A DNA stretch of 6,596 nt from Erysipelotrichaceae bacterium (GTDB lineage Bacteria > Bacillota_I > Bacilli_A > Erysipelotrichales > Coprobacillaceae): contig JAJQDJ010000117.1 of assembly GCA_021202205.1 (NCBI GenBank), positions 1 to 6,596 on the forward strand. The letters are read 5' to 3'. This document shows, one piece after another, positions 5,529-6,596 of the stretch. The position numbers were made by a program, and so were the translations under genes. The notes beneath the pieces are model-generated. The model was given only the letters and a program-made list of their open reading frames with translations. It searched no databases and was not told where the DNA came from. Each line of letters begins with the position of its first letter. Within the stretch, counting starts at the first letter, position 1.

Positions 5529-5927
5529 ATGAAGCAAACATTAGGACATATGATAGTAAGATTACGAAAAGAAAAAGGCATGACACAAGTAGAATTAGCT
5601 GAAAAGTTAGGTGTAACTGACAAGGCAGTATCAAAATGGAAAAGAGATTTAAACTATCCTGATATTGGTACAATTCCTCAACTAGCAGAAATACTTAATG
5701 TTAGTGTAGATGAACTCCTACAAGGAAAATCCAATACACCAAATAATACGAATATTGTGAATCTTATACTTAAAAGCATTGCTTTAGCAATGGGAATTGC
5801 TATTGTTGTATTATTAACAATGAATCAAATTGAAGTAACCAATGCTATAAGTATGTTAGCTATTGGATTAATATGTTTAACTCTAAATGAATTTAATTGG
5901 TGGTGCTTTATTTCAGCAATTTTATAA
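5529..5927 (+). CDS. XRE-family helix-turn-helix regulator with two C-terminal membrane helices; end altered by fusion to the MATE gene
   Basis: This is a DNA-binding regulator of the Cro/CI (XRE) type. Residues 5-64 are the HTH_3 domain (LRKEKGMTQVELAEKLGVTDKAVSKW), with the common phrase VSKWERG seen here as VSKWKRD, and NVSVDELL closing the domain. A short linker rich in Asn, Thr and Pro (66-76) leads to two hydrophobic helices at about 77-98 and 104-119, a layout common in small Bacillota regulators. After LNEF (residue 122) the frame reads NWWCFISAIL and stops. Those bases encode the beginning of a MATE transporter in another frame, so the native C-terminus has been replaced by about ten foreign residues. 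The DNA-binding part is intact and the protein is probably still made. Its target is unknown; autoregulation or control of the adjacent efflux gene is plausible. Confidence 0.8.
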   Translation: MKQTLGHMIVRLRKEKGMTQVELAEKLGVTDKAVSKWKRDLNYPDIGTIPQLAEILNVSVDELLQGKSNTPNNTNIVNLILKSIALAMGIAIVVLLTMNQIEVTNAISMLAIGLICLTLNEFNWWCFISAIL

Positions 5928-6596
5928 TATTGTCGATACCATGATTGTGGGACAATTTGTGGGAGTCGATGCCTTAGCTGCTGTGGGAGCAACAGGATCA
6001 CTTAATTTTTTAGTTATTGGTTTTACATTAGGTTTAACGAATGGTTTTGGTATTCCTATAGCCAAAGCTTTTGGTGCTAAAAAACAAAATCTTGTCTTAA
6101 ATACTATTACAAATGCTGTTTATTTATGTATTGCCTTTGCAATAGGTTTAACAATTCTTATGCATTTTACTACATACAATATCCTAGAAATTATGCAAAC
6201 CCCCAAAAAAATTATACAAGATTCCTATAATTATATAGTGATTATTTTTTATGGCTTAACTTGTACCTTAGCCTATAATATTTTGGCAAGCATTTCTAGA
6301 GCATTGGGTGATAGTCAAACACCTTTAAAATTTTTGATTTTATCTTCAGTATTAAATATTTTTTTAGATTTGTTTATGATTATCAATTTACATATGGGCG
6401 TGAGAGGTGCTGCTATTGCAACCATATTTTCGCAAGGCGTTTCAGCCATCTTATGTTTTATTTATATGTGGCATAAATATCCACATCTCCGTTTTAATAA
6501 AGATACAAGAAGAATACGTTCACCTATTATTTTAAATTTACTTACTCAAGATTCGCACTTCAAAAATGGCATCATTAATATAAAAACATGGATAAA
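5887..6596 (+). CDS. MATE-family efflux transporter, N-terminally truncated and cut by the window end; probable pseudogene
   Basis: MATE proteins export drugs or metabolites using a Na+ or H+ gradient. The open frame runs 236 codons to the window edge, about half of the usual 440-460 residues. Family features are clear: GALFQQFYNIVDTMIVGQFVG in the first helix region, DALAAVGATG, the run GFGIPIAKAFGAKK, LEIMQTP, and SISRALGDSQTPLKF followed by GVRGAAIAT. In-frame TAA at 5884-5886 blocks any extension, and the only start near is ATG 5887 (MNLIGG), with no Shine-Dalgarno and about 15-25 residues short of a normal N-terminus. It overlaps the end of the XRE gene in another frame, which looks like a deletion joining two genes. 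Near the edge, LLTQ is followed by an odd stretch that reads as a compensated frameshift (6550-6566). The family is secure; function is doubtful. Confidence 0.75.
   Translation, partial: MNLIGGALFQQFYNIVDTMIVGQFVGVDALAAVGATGSLNFLVIGFTLGLTNGFGIPIAKAFGAKKQNLVLNTITNAVYLCIAFAIGLTILMHFTTYNILEIMQTPKKIIQDSYNYIVIIFYGLTCTLAYNILASISRALGDSQTPLKFLILSSVLNIFLDLFMIINLHMGVRGAAIATIFSQGVSAILCFIYMWHKYPHLRFNKDTRRIRSPIILNLLTQDSHFKNGIINIKTWI

Noticed and set aside
1..6596. tRNA, rRNA, CRISPR array, insertion sequence or K+-related riboswitch (kimA/ydaO type)
   Set aside because: No conserved RNA motifs, spaced repeats, transposase frames or terminal repeats were seen. The leaders before kdpD and the ktr operon are only about 20 bases, too short for a riboswitch.

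Overview
The window comes from a low-GC Firmicute-type genome. It is strongly A+T-rich, its Shine-Dalgarno sites are of the AGGAGG/AAGGGG type, and UGA is used as a stop. The K+ genes and the XRE regulator with C-terminal membrane helices look like gut Erysipelotrichales/Coprobacillaceae or related Bacillota. That placement is an inference from protein style, not from a marker gene.

Layout. Positions 48-3096, minus strand, hold a kdpD-kdpE two-component pair read leftwards. kdpD is recognisable along its full length (KdpD N-domain, Usp domain, membrane block, GAF-like region, DHp and HATPase), but it is broken by an in-frame TAA and three frameshifts. kdpE keeps its receiver domain and loses its DNA-recognition helix to an early stop. 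Positions 3097-3286 are a short divergent control region with one extended -10 promoter in each direction and several TCTTA motifs. Positions 3287-5443, plus strand, hold an apparently intact potassium-uptake operon: a 37-residue single-helix membrane peptide, ktrB/trkH (membrane subunit) and ktrA (RCK gating subunit). Positions 5529-5927 encode an XRE-type regulator with membrane helices whose end runs out of frame into a MATE efflux gene. The MATE gene lacks its own N-terminus and start signals and continues past the right edge.

How the genes fit together. KtrB forms the K+-translocating pore and KtrA is the cytosolic nucleotide-binding ring that opens it. KdpDE normally senses K+ limitation or turgor and switches on kdpFABC. 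No kdpFABC is visible here, and kdpDE is divergent from the Ktr operon, which suggests it once controlled Ktr. The KdpD Usp domain has a good match to the c-di-AMP-binding motif described for S. aureus KdpD, and KtrA has an RCK_C domain of the type that binds c-di-AMP, so the ancestral module may have been controlled by c-di-AMP at both expression and activity. The sensor arm appears to have decayed while the transporter stayed open. Sequencing error is the main competing explanation for the lesions, because two of them fall in A runs.

No tRNA, rRNA, CRISPR array or insertion sequence was seen. No stretch longer than 300 bases lacks a gene.
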